NCBI GenBank assembly: GCA_002413785.1
Contig: DHXR01000024.1
Location: 132,392-177,455, forward strand
Length of the DNA stretch: 45,064 nucleotides
Source of the DNA: Mucilaginibacter sp. UBA5151
Lineage (GTDB): Bacteria; Bacteroidota; Bacteroidia; Sphingobacteriales; Sphingobacteriaceae
Direction of reading: 5' to 3'
The notes under the pieces are model-generated. The model worked only from the letters and a program-made list of their open reading frames with translations. It was not told the origin of the DNA and did not search any database. Shown here in pieces: positions 33,525 to 41,462 of this stretch. Both the position numbers and the translations under genes were made by a program. Every line of letters starts with the position of its first letter. The stretch's first letter is position 1.

Positions 33525-35174
33525 ATGATAACTAAAGAAGAAATTTTCGGTTATACCCCCGATCCAAAATATAATAAAGCAGTTGCTTACTTCTCTATGG
33601 AGTTTGCCATCGACCAGGCATTAAAGATCTACAGCGGCGGTTTGGGCTTTTTAGCCGGTTCGCACCTGCGCAGCGCTTACGAGTTAAAACAAAATACGGT
33701 TGGCATTGGTATGCTTTGGAAATATGGTTATTACGACCAGTTCCGCGATATGAACGCTGATATGAAACCAATGTTTGTTGAAAAACAATACTCCTTTTTG
33801 CTGGATACAGGCATAATGTTCACGGTACAGGTGCATGATTCGCCGGTTCAGGTAAAAGCTTACCTGTTAAAGCCTGAAACTTTTGGTTCGGCGCCTTTGT
33901 TCCTGCTGACTACTAATTTGAACGAGAATGATGAGGCGTCACGTTCTATCACTTACCATCTTTATGACTCTAATGAGGCAACGCGCATCGCCCAGTCTAT
34001 CATATTGGGTATCGGCGGGGCTATGCTGCTGGATATTCTGGGACTGGAAAGAGATGTTTACCACATGAACGAAGGCCATTCCCTTCCCCTGAATTTTTAC
34101 CTGTACTCAAAATATCAAAGTTTGGAGGAGGTTAAAAAACGTGTGGTATTTACTACGCATACCCCCGAAGCCGCCGGCAACGAATCGCACCGTTTCGATT
34201 TGCTCAAAGAAATGTCGTTCTTTTATCATTTGCAGTCGCACGAGGTTAAGCATATTTTAAATATCGACGGGGATTACCTGAATTATACGGTCGCCGCGTT
34301 AAAGTTTGCACGCAAAGCAAACGGGGTATCAAAAATGCATGCCGAAGTTGCCCGCGACATGTGGAAGGGGAACACCGGCATTTGCGATATTATCGCCATT
34401 ACAAATGCGCAAAACAAAACCTACTGGAAGGATGAGCAGTTCGAAAGTGCTTTGGCGGAAAAAAATGACGCCGCCCTTGCCGCCCGTAAAAAGGAAATGA
34501 AACAACAGCTGTTTAAAATAGTTGCCGATCAGTGCGGAAAGATCTTCGACGAAAATATACTCACCATAGTTTGGGCAAGGCGTTTTGCAAGCTATAAGCG
34601 TGCCGACCTGCTGATGCGCGATTGGGACAGGTTTATAAAACTGGTATATAATGCAGAACACCCTGTGCAGATCATCTGGGCGGGCAAACCCTACCCCGGG
34701 GATTATGGTGCGATAGATCAGTTTAACCAGATCATCCGCCGGGCAAAACCTATTGCCAATTGCGCCGTGCTTACCGGTTACGAACTTGGCCTTTCGGCCA
34801 TTGCAAAAAAAGGTTCGGATGTATGGCTGAATAACCCAGGCATGTACCGTGAGGCTTCGGGCACCAGCGGCATGACGGCTGCTTTTAACGGCAGTATCAG
34901 CCTTTCGCTGCCCGACGGCTGGGTGCCTGAATTTGCGGTTGACGGTGAAAATTCGTTTGTGATACACCCTGCCGGCAATGGTACACCACACGGCGACACC
35001 GACAGGCTGGAAGCAGAGAACCTGATGGACAAACTGGAAAACGTGGTGCTGCCGATGTATTATAATGATAAAAAGCAATGGCATGCCATTATCCGGAAAG
35101 CCGCCGAAGACATTGTTCCCGAATTTGATTCGGGACGCATGGTGGATGAGTACTATCAAAAAATGTATAGTTAA
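33525..35174 (+). CDS. Short-form alpha-glucan phosphorylase-like protein (GT35), PLP lysine absent
   Basis: GT35/GT-B enzyme of the short TIGR02094 type, 549 aa, expected to release glucose 1-phosphate from glycogen-like glucans. Visible: VAYFSMEFAI and YSGGLGFLAG at the N-terminus, YHMNEGHS (179-186), FTTHTPEAAGNESHRF (209-224), ARRFASYKRADLL (351-363), WLNNPGMYREASGTSGM (434-450). The phosphorylase signature E-A-[SC]-G-x-[GS]-x-M-K-x2-[LM]-N reads here EASGTSGMTAAFN: the PLP-binding Lys is T451 (codon ACG, 34875-34877) and [LM] is F454. PLP could not be bound in the usual way, so phosphorolysis is doubtful. It is monocistronic, behind the fold-back element. Confidence 0.85.
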   Translation: MITKEEIFGYTPDPKYNKAVAYFSMEFAIDQALKIYSGGLGFLAGSHLRSAYELKQNTVGIGMLWKYGYYDQFRDMNADMKPMFVEKQYSFLLDTGIMFTVQVHDSPVQVKAYLLKPETFGSAPLFLLTTNLNENDEASRSITYHLYDSNEATRIAQSIILGIGGAMLLDILGLERDVYHMNEGHSLPLNFYLYSKYQSLEEVKKRVVFTTHTPEAAGNESHRFDLLKEMSFFYHLQSHEVKHILNIDGDYLNYTVAALKFARKANGVSKMHAEVARDMWKGNTGICDIIAITNAQNKTYWKDEQFESALAEKNDAALAARKKEMKQQLFKIVADQCGKIFDENILTIVWARRFASYKRADLLMRDWDRFIKLVYNAEHPVQIIWAGKPYPGDYGAIDQFNQIIRRAKPIANCAVLTGYELGLSAIAKKGSDVWLNNPGMYREASGTSGMTAAFNGSISLSLPDGWVPEFAVDGENSFVIHPAGNGTPHGDTDRLEAENLMDKLENVVLPMYYNDKKQWHAIIRKAAEDIVPEFDSGRMVDEYYQKMYS

Positions 35175-35187
35175 AATTTGCAAAAAC

Positions 35188-35326
35188 CATGTCATTGCGA
35201 GTACGCCAGCCGTAAGGCTGGCAACGACGTGGCAATCCCGTTGCGAGTGCATTAGCGCTAATGCATTTGCGCCGAGCTGTCAGCGATGGGATTGCAGCGC
35301 TGCCTTTGGCGGATCGCAATGACATG
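35188..35326. repeat. TGTCATTGC...GCAATGACA fold-back element, copy 2
   Basis: Ends CATGTCATTGCGA (35188-35200) and TCGCAATGACATG (35314-35326) pair perfectly. Inside are a CGCCAGCC/GGCTGGC hairpin and the GGCAATCCCGTTGCGA block, with imperfect pairing to GCGATGGGATTGC. It is related to 12794-12916. A further small TTTTGTCAT/ATGACAAAA pair lies at about 35368-35421. No gene in 35175-35483. Confidence 0.75.
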
Positions 35327-35483
35327 TTCTGAAATTGACGGTGGGGCCTCACCATGACCGCCTTTTTTGTCATTCACTCCTTCAGAATTTCCCGCAATTT
35401 TATCGCTCAGGATGACAAAAGGGGAGGACAAATCCTGCTTCAGCCTTTCGATTTAACCCCAACTGCCAACAGCCAACCGCCCG

Positions 35484-36563
35484 CTATTTCTTCGCAAATT
35501 CCACCTGGTACAAATGCGGCCATTTTTTGCCGGTGATAAAAATTCGTTTGCCTTGCGGGTCGTATGCTATGCCGTTGAGCACATCGGTATTAGGGTTCCG
35601 TTTATCATGCGGGTACAGGTTGGTAAGATCAATTCTTTCCAAAACCGCCCCGGTTTTTGGGTCAATTACAACGATGGTATCTTTCTCCCATATATTGGCG
35701 TACAATTTTCCGTCAATATATTCCAGTTCATTCACACGTTCAACAGCCCCTTTATCGTCATAAACATCAATAAAGCCTGTTGCGCGGTAGTTGTCTTTAT
35801 CTAAAAACCAAATGCGGTTGGTGCTGTCATCCAGGTATAGCTTTTTGCCGTCGAAGCACATACCCCAGCCCTCAACCCCCACGTTATTGGGAAAGGTTTT
35901 TAAAAGTTTAAAAGTGTTTTTATCATATACATAACCAATCTTTTCGTGGTAAGTCATTTGAATGATTTTATCGCCTATTATTGATATTCCCTCGGCAAAT
36001 ACCTTAGGGTCGATCATTGTTTTTTGCATTACTTTTCCGGTATTCAGGTCCGCTTTTCGCAGGCTGGATTGCCCGCCGTTTTCCTGTCCGGCAGGAGGGT
36101 TCGAATAACCGCCGCCGCTTTCGTATAAAAAGCCATCCTGGTAAATCAGGCCTTCGGTATAACAGCTGGTATCATGCGGGAAAACCTTTACCACTTTAAA
36201 CGTGTATTCCACAGGGGCTTTGGCAGGAAGCAACACAATATTGGTTGATATATCCTGGCTTTTGCCGCCCTGGTAAACTTTAGCGGTGATCACCCTTGGC
36301 CCCAAAGGCATAGTATCTGTCTTTAGCGACAGGGCGCCTGAATCTTTCTGCAAGCCAACCTTTACCGAGTCAACCAGGTACACCACCGAATCGGGCCTGG
36401 TGCCGCCCGGATAATGCGCCTTTACGGCAACCACATCGCCCGATTTATAATTTGTGCCGGCTTCCGGACTGATACTGAGGTTAAGATCCTGCTGGTTATT
36501 GTTATGGCAACTAAATACTGTTAAGGCAATTGCTGCAATGAATAGGTTTAATTTATATTTCAT
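35484..36563 (-). CDS. Glutaminyl-peptide cyclotransferase (plant/bacterial type) lipoprotein
   Basis: Converts N-terminal glutamine to pyroglutamate. The start MKYKLNLFIAAIALTVFSC gives 359 aa with lipobox TVFSC, so it is lipid-anchored; an upstream ATG overlaps yraN. Residues about 30-120 form an Ig-like domain. The rest is the five-bladed propeller of PF05096: FPHDTSCYTEGLIYQDGFLY, AEGISIIGDKIIQMTYHE, GWGMCFDGKKLYLDDSTNRI, VNELEYIDGKLYANIWEKD and NGIAYDPQGKRIFITGKKWP. The glutamate in YTEGL is the likely catalytic residue. Start seven bases after the yraN stop, so part of a dnaG-yraN-QC operon. Confidence 0.9.
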   Translation of the reverse strand: MKYKLNLFIAAIALTVFSCHNNNQQDLNLSISPEAGTNYKSGDVVAVKAHYPGGTRPDSVVYLVDSVKVGLQKDSGALSLKTDTMPLGPRVITAKVYQGGKSQDISTNIVLLPAKAPVEYTFKVVKVFPHDTSCYTEGLIYQDGFLYESGGGYSNPPAGQENGGQSSLRKADLNTGKVMQKTMIDPKVFAEGISIIGDKIIQMTYHEKIGYVYDKNTFKLLKTFPNNVGVEGWGMCFDGKKLYLDDSTNRIWFLDKDNYRATGFIDVYDDKGAVERVNELEYIDGKLYANIWEKDTIVVIDPKTGAVLERIDLTNLYPHDKRNPNTDVLNGIAYDPQGKRIFITGKKWPHLYQVEFAKK

Positions 36564-36570
36564 GTGAATG

Positions 36571-36939
36571 TTACATAGCCGAAGGCCAAAACGCATCTTC
36601 TATATGTTTTAGTGTGTAATTATCTTTTCTGTCAAATAAAATCGATATAATGTCAAACCGCACCTCGCCCTGGTGGTTCATCAGGTAAACGTATTCTTCG
36701 GCAGCTTCAACCAATAGTTTTTGCTTGCGTTTATCTACAAAATCCTCGGGCTCGCCAAAAAAATTTCCGGTGCGTGTTTTTACTTCGGTAAATATAATCA
36801 CCTTGTCTTTATATGCAATAAGGTCAACTTCTAAATGTCCGTGCGTCCAGTTCTCGTCCATTATTTCATAGCCTGCCTTTTCGAGGTGTGCTTTTGCCAA
36901 ACTTTCGCCTTTGCGGCCGAGGTCGAGGTGTTTGGCCAT
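36571..36939 (-). CDS. YraN family (UPF0102) nuclease-like protein
   Basis: Protein of 122 aa with the restriction-endonuclease-like fold: GRKGESLAKAHLEKAGYEI, then H-L-E-V-D-L-I-A, and the catalytic-type VIIFTEVKTR (E-x-K). The family is linked to DNA processing, but its biological job is unsettled. Its ATG overlaps the dnaG stop by one base (TAATG), which implies translational coupling with primase. Confidence 0.92.
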   Translation of the reverse strand: MAKHLDLGRKGESLAKAHLEKAGYEIMDENWTHGHLEVDLIAYKDKVIIFTEVKTRTGNFFGEPEDFVDKRKQKLLVEAAEEYVYLMNHQGEVRFDIISILFDRKDNYTLKHIEDAFWPSAM

Positions 36940-38879
36940 TATTTTAAGATTACCGAACCTAAATAATCGGAAATGGTTTTTTCAACCTTTTTCATGTGCA
37001 TGTACTGGTTCAGCAATATTTCCTGGTCTTCCTCTACAGCTGTTTTCTGCAATTCCGACCGCAAACCTTCCAGTATCTTCCCGACTTTTTGTTTTTTCAA
37101 ATGGAAAATAGCCCCTAAAATGGTCGCTTTCATGTTCACTTGTTCATCGGGCACCAAAATTTTATGCATCTCGTACCAGTTTTCGCTCAGGGTATATTTT
37201 GATGCGATGAGATTAATTACAAGGTTAACTATTTCCTTATCAACATGATGGATGAAGTGTTGCTCTTCTGGTAAGATGCCATTTTCCACTTCATTTCGAT
37301 AAAGTTCTACAAATTTTTTACTTGGAGGATGCTCAAATTCTACGTCACTTAATTCCGCTATCATGAATGGGCCAATATAGGTATTGGCGATACCATCCCA
37401 ATCAATCACTTTGCCTCCATATAATAACAACAATCTTATTATTTCTTTTTCTTGAGTCTGTTCTGCATATAATAAGAGAGAGCTGCCTTCGCTAACACCT
37501 TTTTCATCGTTAAAATTTACCTCATCTGATTCAACAGGTATTTCTGCTTTATATTGAGTATTGTCTTTCTTTAATTTATTTGAATAAGACTTATTAACTA
37601 CATTCAGATAGGCTCTTTCGTCTATCCTTAACTTTTCAGCAACTTGCTTAACGTATGAACTTCTAAATTCAGGTTCTAAGTTGTTTGAAATTATATCAGC
37701 TAAATCATCTGCAACTTTAATTTTTTTAACTGGGTCTTTTAGATCATCATCATTCACAGTAGTTAAATAAAAATCTACAATACCTTTTGATGTCCCTTCA
37801 ATGTATTTTTTAAACCCACTTGTTCCTTGACTTCTAACATATGAATCTGGATCATTTCCATCTGGAAATGAAACAATTTTTACATTAAATCTGTCTTTAT
37901 ACAATAAACTTAAACCACGAATGGCAGCCTTGATGCCAGCAGTATCACCATCATATAATATGGTAATGTTTTTAGTAAAACGACCAATTAATTTGATCTG
38001 CTCCTCTGTCAACGAAGTACCCGATGAAGCCACCACATTTTCAATCCCGGCCTGATAAACTGAAAGTACATCGGCGTAGCCCTCCACCAAAAAGCAGTTG
38101 TCTTCCTCGCGGATCGCTTTTTTTGCGAAGTACAGCCCGTAAAGCACGCTGGATTTATGGTAGATCTCCGACTCGGGCGAGTTTACATACTTGGGTACGT
38201 TCTTGTCATTTTTAAGCGTTCTACCGCCAAAAGCGATCACCCTCCCGGTGAAGCTATGTATCGGGAACATCACCCGTCCCCGGTAACGGTCGTATAGCGA
38301 GCCGTTATCCCGTTTAACGGAAAGGCCGCTTTCTTCCAGAAACTGCTGCTGGTAGCCGTTTTTTAAAGCCTGGCCGGTAAATACCTCCCATTGATCGGGC
38401 GAGTAGCCCAATTCAAATTTTTTGATAATGTCATTGCTGAAGCCCCGCTCTTTGAAATAGCTCAGGCCTATGCTTTTGCCTTCATCAGTCTCAAGCAAAC
38501 TTTCATGGAAAAACTTAGCTGCATAGCCGGTGACAATCATCAGGCTTTCGCGATGGTTTTCCTCTTCCTTATTTTCAACCGTTTCTACGGTTTCCTCAAC
38601 TTCGATGCTGTATTTTTTTGCCAGCCATTTTAAGGCTTCGGGATAGCTGAACTTTTCGAGCTCCATCAGAAAAGTAATGGCCGAACCGCCCTTGCCTGAC
38701 GAAAAATCTTTGAAAATCCCCTTTGCCGGCGAAACTGTGAATGATGGCGTGCGCTCATTCGCAAACGGCGACAGGCCAACGTAATTTGCGCCGCGTTTTT
38801 TTAATTGCACAAACTCGCCTATCACCTCCACAATGTCGGTGGCTTCCATAATACGGTCGATGGTGGATTTGGTGATCAT
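36939..38879 (-). CDS. dnaG: DNA primase DnaG without zinc ligands
   Basis: Makes RNA primers at the replication fork. From MITKSTIDRIM it is 646 aa. The N-terminal CHC2 domain keeps its frame (GLSPFANERTPSFTVSPAKG, IFKDFSSGKGG) but all four zinc ligands are replaced: S37, A40, D58 and S61 in place of C, H, C, C. The core has RGRVMFPIHSFTGRVIAFGG, the TOPRIM LVEGYADVLSVYQAG and YDGDTAGIKAAIRGL. Bases about 37420-37980 are markedly AT-rich (rows of 25-37% G+C by count) while 38220-38280 is 60%, so the gene looks mosaic. yraN overlaps its end by one base. Confidence 0.93.
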   Translation of the reverse strand: MITKSTIDRIMEATDIVEVIGEFVQLKKRGANYVGLSPFANERTPSFTVSPAKGIFKDFSSGKGGSAITFLMELEKFSYPEALKWLAKKYSIEVEETVETVENKEEENHRESLMIVTGYAAKFFHESLLETDEGKSIGLSYFKERGFSNDIIKKFELGYSPDQWEVFTGQALKNGYQQQFLEESGLSVKRDNGSLYDRYRGRVMFPIHSFTGRVIAFGGRTLKNDKNVPKYVNSPESEIYHKSSVLYGLYFAKKAIREEDNCFLVEGYADVLSVYQAGIENVVASSGTSLTEEQIKLIGRFTKNITILYDGDTAGIKAAIRGLSLLYKDRFNVKIVSFPDGNDPDSYVRSQGTSGFKKYIEGTSKGIVDFYLTTVNDDDLKDPVKKIKVADDLADIISNNLEPEFRSSYVKQVAEKLRIDERAYLNVVNKSYSNKLKKDNTQYKAEIPVESDEVNFNDEKGVSEGSSLLLYAEQTQEKEIIRLLLLYGGKVIDWDGIANTYIGPFMIAELSDVEFEHPPSKKFVELYRNEVENGILPEEQHFIHHVDKEIVNLVINLIASKYTLSENWYEMHKILVPDEQVNMKATILGAIFHLKKQKVGKILEGLRSELQKTAVEEDQEILLNQYMHMKKVEKTISDYLGSVILK

Positions 38880-38891
38880 CTGTAATTGCAA

Positions 38892-39172
38892 ATGTATGGC
38901 AATTCAATTAACCCGTATTCACAAAAGTTAATTTATGACGTAATTTATTGCCGGCACCTTAAAATGTAGTGGCTATGCCGGTTGGCACAACGCCGTTAAG
39001 TCGGGGAAGGAAGCCTTTTTACCCTCTCTGCCGAAATCGGCGGAGAGGGTAGCTGCAATTTTTTTCATATTTCGAACGCCCGAAGTTTGAAACCTTATGG
39101 GATAGCCAACAGAATTATTTCAAAAGCGAGTGGAAACACTACCAAACGTTTCATTAAAGCGAAACTTTTGAT
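38892..39172. repeat. Gap upstream of dnaG with an ACCCTCTCTGCCG hairpin
   Basis: ACCCTCTCTGCCGA and TCGGCGGAGAGGGT (39021-39050) form a 14-bp stem with one wobble pair and a two-base loop. No gene is evident. The arms resemble part of the fold-back element at 33178. Confidence 0.6.
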
Positions 39173-39180
39173 TATATTTG
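39173..39180 (+). promoter_or_regulatory. -7 element TATATTTG of the toxin-antitoxin pair
   Basis: Exact TAnnTTTG match 14 bases before the ATG of the broken toxin gene; it would still drive the antitoxin. Confidence 0.55.
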
Positions 39181-39194
39181 TAATGGGAAAATAA

Positions 39195-39409
39195 ATGGAC
39201 AAACTTTTTGACGTCATTTTTTTAGAAGAAGTATTAGAGTTTTTAAGCAGCCTCGAAAAAAAACACTCCGAAAAAATACTTTGGTTGTTTCAACGCATGG
39301 CTTTGTAAAGAAGCGAAGCAAAGTGCCGGACAATGAAATACAAAAAGCCAAACAATTACAGGCGAAATATTTTGAGGATAGGGAAAAATTCAACAGGAGG
39401 GAAAAATGA
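39195..39409 (+). pseudogene. Decayed HigB/RelE-type (Gp49-like) toxin
   Basis: The first 28 codons (MDKLFDVIFLEEVLEFLSSL, EKKHSEKI) match the N-terminus of phage-derived Gp49-like HigB toxins. From 39278, in a different frame, the C-terminus continues TLVVSTHGFVKKRSKVP, then DNEIQKAKQLQAKYFEDREK, ending in a TGA that overlaps the antitoxin ATG (ATGA). The middle, roughly 50 codons with the catalytic strand, is missing. The two ends are out of frame (39195 is phase 0, 39278 is phase 2), so an internal deletion of a length not divisible by three inactivated the gene. Confidence 0.85.
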
Positions 39410-39720
39410 AAACATACACATTAGATGAGGTTCAAAATAAACTAATCGGTGAAATTGGCACACCAGACCGGGATAAATTCGAGTATGAGTTGCAAATGGA
39501 CTTGATAGGGAAAGCTATTAAGCAAACACGCATTGAACGCAAATTAACCCAGGAACAATTGGGCCAGCTTATTGGCGTACAAAAAGCCCAGATTTCGAGG
39601 CTCGAAAGTAATGCAAGCAACGCTACTATTGACACTTTAATGCGGGTGTTCGCCGCGTTAAAAGCGAAAGTAACCCTGCAGGTAGAATTGCCGCATTTGA
39701 ATATTAGCGTGGGGCAATAA
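39406..39720 (+). CDS. XRE-family antitoxin (HigA-like)
   Basis: DNA-binding antitoxin of 104 aa. An N-terminal segment (TYTLDEVQNKLIGEIGTPDRD) precedes a helix-turn-helix at about 36-90: IGKAIKQTRIERKLTQEQLG, QLIGVQKAQISRLESNASN, ATIDTLMRVFAALKAKV. It is complete and keeps the normal four-base overlap with its toxin, which is broken. It may survive as a regulator or as an anti-addiction factor against related toxins. Confidence 0.88.
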   Translation: MKTYTLDEVQNKLIGEIGTPDRDKFEYELQMDLIGKAIKQTRIERKLTQEQLGQLIGVQKAQISRLESNASNATIDTLMRVFAALKAKVTLQVELPHLNISVGQ

Positions 39721-39729
39721 GATCCGAAT

Positions 39730-40275
39730 CTACTTATTTTTTGCAGCTCTTATAAACTTCAAAGCAGCATCAGCATGCTCTTTTCCCTGTAGCATCGCTT
39801 CATGGATGTAAACTATTTTCCCATGCAGATCAATGACAAATGTTTCCCTGCCGGTCATAAACATTTTATTTTTTACCCCGAACAGCCGGTAAACTTTATC
39901 GCCGGGATCGCTCAATAAAATAAACGGCAATTTATAGTGATCGCTGAATGCTTTATGGCTGGCAACTGTTCCGCCGTTTATCCCGATAACTTTTGCCCCG
40001 GCTTTTGTGAAATCATTAAAGCTGTCCCGGAACGAGCAGGCTTCTTTTGTGCAAACCAAACTTTCGTCTTTCGGATAAAAATAAATTACCAGGAAAGTTT
40101 TGCCGACGTAATCAGCGCTGTTAAACACTTTTCCATTTTGGTCGGTAAGCGAAAAAGGAGGCGTCGCATCGCCAATGGCCGGTGTTTTTTGTCCGGATTG
40201 CGCATTTGCACAAGCGGATATTAACAGGATAAGTATTAATCCGACAATAAGGAATGAATTGAAAAATGTTTTCAT
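39730..40275 (-). CDS. Exported peroxiredoxin (BCP/AhpC-TSA type)
   Basis: Thiol peroxidase of 181 aa from the start MKTFFNSFLIVGL, carrying an export signal with lipobox-like LLISAC, so periplasmic or lipid-anchored. The thioredoxin-fold core has FYPKDESLVCTKEACSFRD: the peroxidatic Cys is C75 (normal T-x-x-C context; here L-V-C replaces P-G-C) and a resolving Cys, C80, sits five residues on, as in BCP (PrxQ). PFSLTDQNGKVF and RETFVIDLHGKIVYI are other family segments. Export signals are unusual for BCP but occur in Bacteroidota. Convergent with the antitoxin gene, nine bases apart. Confidence 0.9.
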   Translation of the reverse strand: MKTFFNSFLIVGLILILLISACANAQSGQKTPAIGDATPPFSLTDQNGKVFNSADYVGKTFLVIYFYPKDESLVCTKEACSFRDSFNDFTKAGAKVIGINGGTVASHKAFSDHYKLPFILLSDPGDKVYRLFGVKNKMFMTGRETFVIDLHGKIVYIHEAMLQGKEHADAALKFIRAAKNK

Positions 40276-40457
40276 AACATGAATTTTGGGATGCATGATA
40301 AATGTTTACTTATACAAATCTGCTTAATTTTAATTTAAAAGCCATTTATAATATTTACTAAAAGGTTTTGGCATAGTACTGCCAACCGGGTTTTCATCAG
40401 CGTGGATGCTGAAAAGCGTTAAAAGGTAAGGCGGGAAATCAATAAAAATCCCATCAT

Positions 40458-40490
40458 AAAAAAACCGGACCCCCAACTGAGGACCCGGCT
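40458..40490 (-). terminator. Minus-strand terminator after the TIM-barrel gene
   Basis: On the minus strand CCGGGTCC and GGGTCCGG pair with two G-U wobbles around TCAGTTGG, followed by TTTTTTTATG. It lies about 25 bases past the stop at 40514. Confidence 0.7.
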
Positions 40491-40513
40491 GAGAGTTGAT
40501 TAATTGATTATTT

Positions 40514-41389
40514 TTAAATCAGGTTGTTTTTGATATAGTTGAAACTTTGGGTGATACTGTCAAACGGACTGCCGGGGCAAATATCCTGTTCAACAAAAAA
40601 GTATTTTAAGCCTGCTTTATTGGCATGTTTGAAAATCTTTTTAAAGTCAATGGTGCCATTGCCAACCTCGGTAAACATACGGTCGGGTTTGTTATTCATA
40701 TCCTTAATATGCCATAAAGGGAAACGGCCGGGATGTTCATTGATCAGGGCAATGGGATCCTGTTTGGCCCTGATTACCCAGTACATATCCATTTCCATTT
40801 TTACCAAATCCTTATCACTATTGGCAAGCAGGGTTTCGTAAGGGAATTTTCCGTCTTCCTGTATAAATTCAAAGTCGTGGTTATGGTAGCAAAGCTGGAT
40901 GCCTGCTTTTTTGCATAACTCACCCGCTTTGTTCAAATCTCCGCCAATTTTTTTATAATGGTCAAGCTTTCCGCGTTCAGCAGGGGATAGCCAGGCGCAT
41001 ACCATGTATTTTACACCTAAAGCAGCAGCATCATCCACCGCTTTACTCCAGTCATTTAATACGGTGCCTTTCATATTCGGACCATCTTCTCCCAAACGGT
41101 AATGGCTGCTTGGCATGATGAGGCCGTTATCCTTTAAAACCTTAGAGAAAGATGCGCCATCCATCCCATAAAACTTTTCTGACCCGGTATAGGTAGCGCC
41201 TTCAACCGAATTAAAACCGATTTTTGCAACTTTAGCCAGGGTGCCGACAGGATCTTTTTCCATTGCATCGCGCACGGTATAAAGCTGAAGCCCTATATAT
41301 TTTTTGTCATAAGCGAGCAAACGGGGGGCCATTAACATCCCGGCAGAAAGCACAGCAGATGTCTTAAGAAATGAACGTCTGGTAGTCAT
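40514..41389 (-). CDS. Exported sugar phosphate isomerase/epimerase-like TIM-barrel protein
   Basis: AP-endonuclease-2-type TIM barrel, 291 aa from MTTRRSFLKTSAVLSAGML, a Tat-style leader (TRRSFLK). An ATG 51 bases upstream would bury the leader. Likely metal ligands are seen as E in NSVEG, H and D in YHNHDFEF, D in KMEMDMYW, H in LWHIKDM, E in FVEQD. Family members isomerise or epimerise sugars or inositols; secreted ones are common in Bacteroidota and their substrates are mostly unknown. It follows the NIPSNAP gene by 73 bases on the same strand, so one transcript is likely. Confidence 0.85.
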   Translation of the reverse strand: MTTRRSFLKTSAVLSAGMLMAPRLLAYDKKYIGLQLYTVRDAMEKDPVGTLAKVAKIGFNSVEGATYTGSEKFYGMDGASFSKVLKDNGLIMPSSHYRLGEDGPNMKGTVLNDWSKAVDDAAALGVKYMVCAWLSPAERGKLDHYKKIGGDLNKAGELCKKAGIQLCYHNHDFEFIQEDGKFPYETLLANSDKDLVKMEMDMYWVIRAKQDPIALINEHPGRFPLWHIKDMNNKPDRMFTEVGNGTIDFKKIFKHANKAGLKYFFVEQDICPGSPFDSITQSFNYIKNNLI

Positions 41390-41462
41390 AGAATTTATAA
41401 TTGGTTGGGGTAAATATAGTGTATAATTTACACCAAACAAATTTTAGGTTATTTTTATGAAA

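Noticed and set aside
34329..35252. Long minus-strand open frame antisense to the GT35 gene
   Set aside because: No signal, domain or family resemblance in the translation; the plus-strand frame carries clear phosphorylase motifs, so this is a shadow frame.
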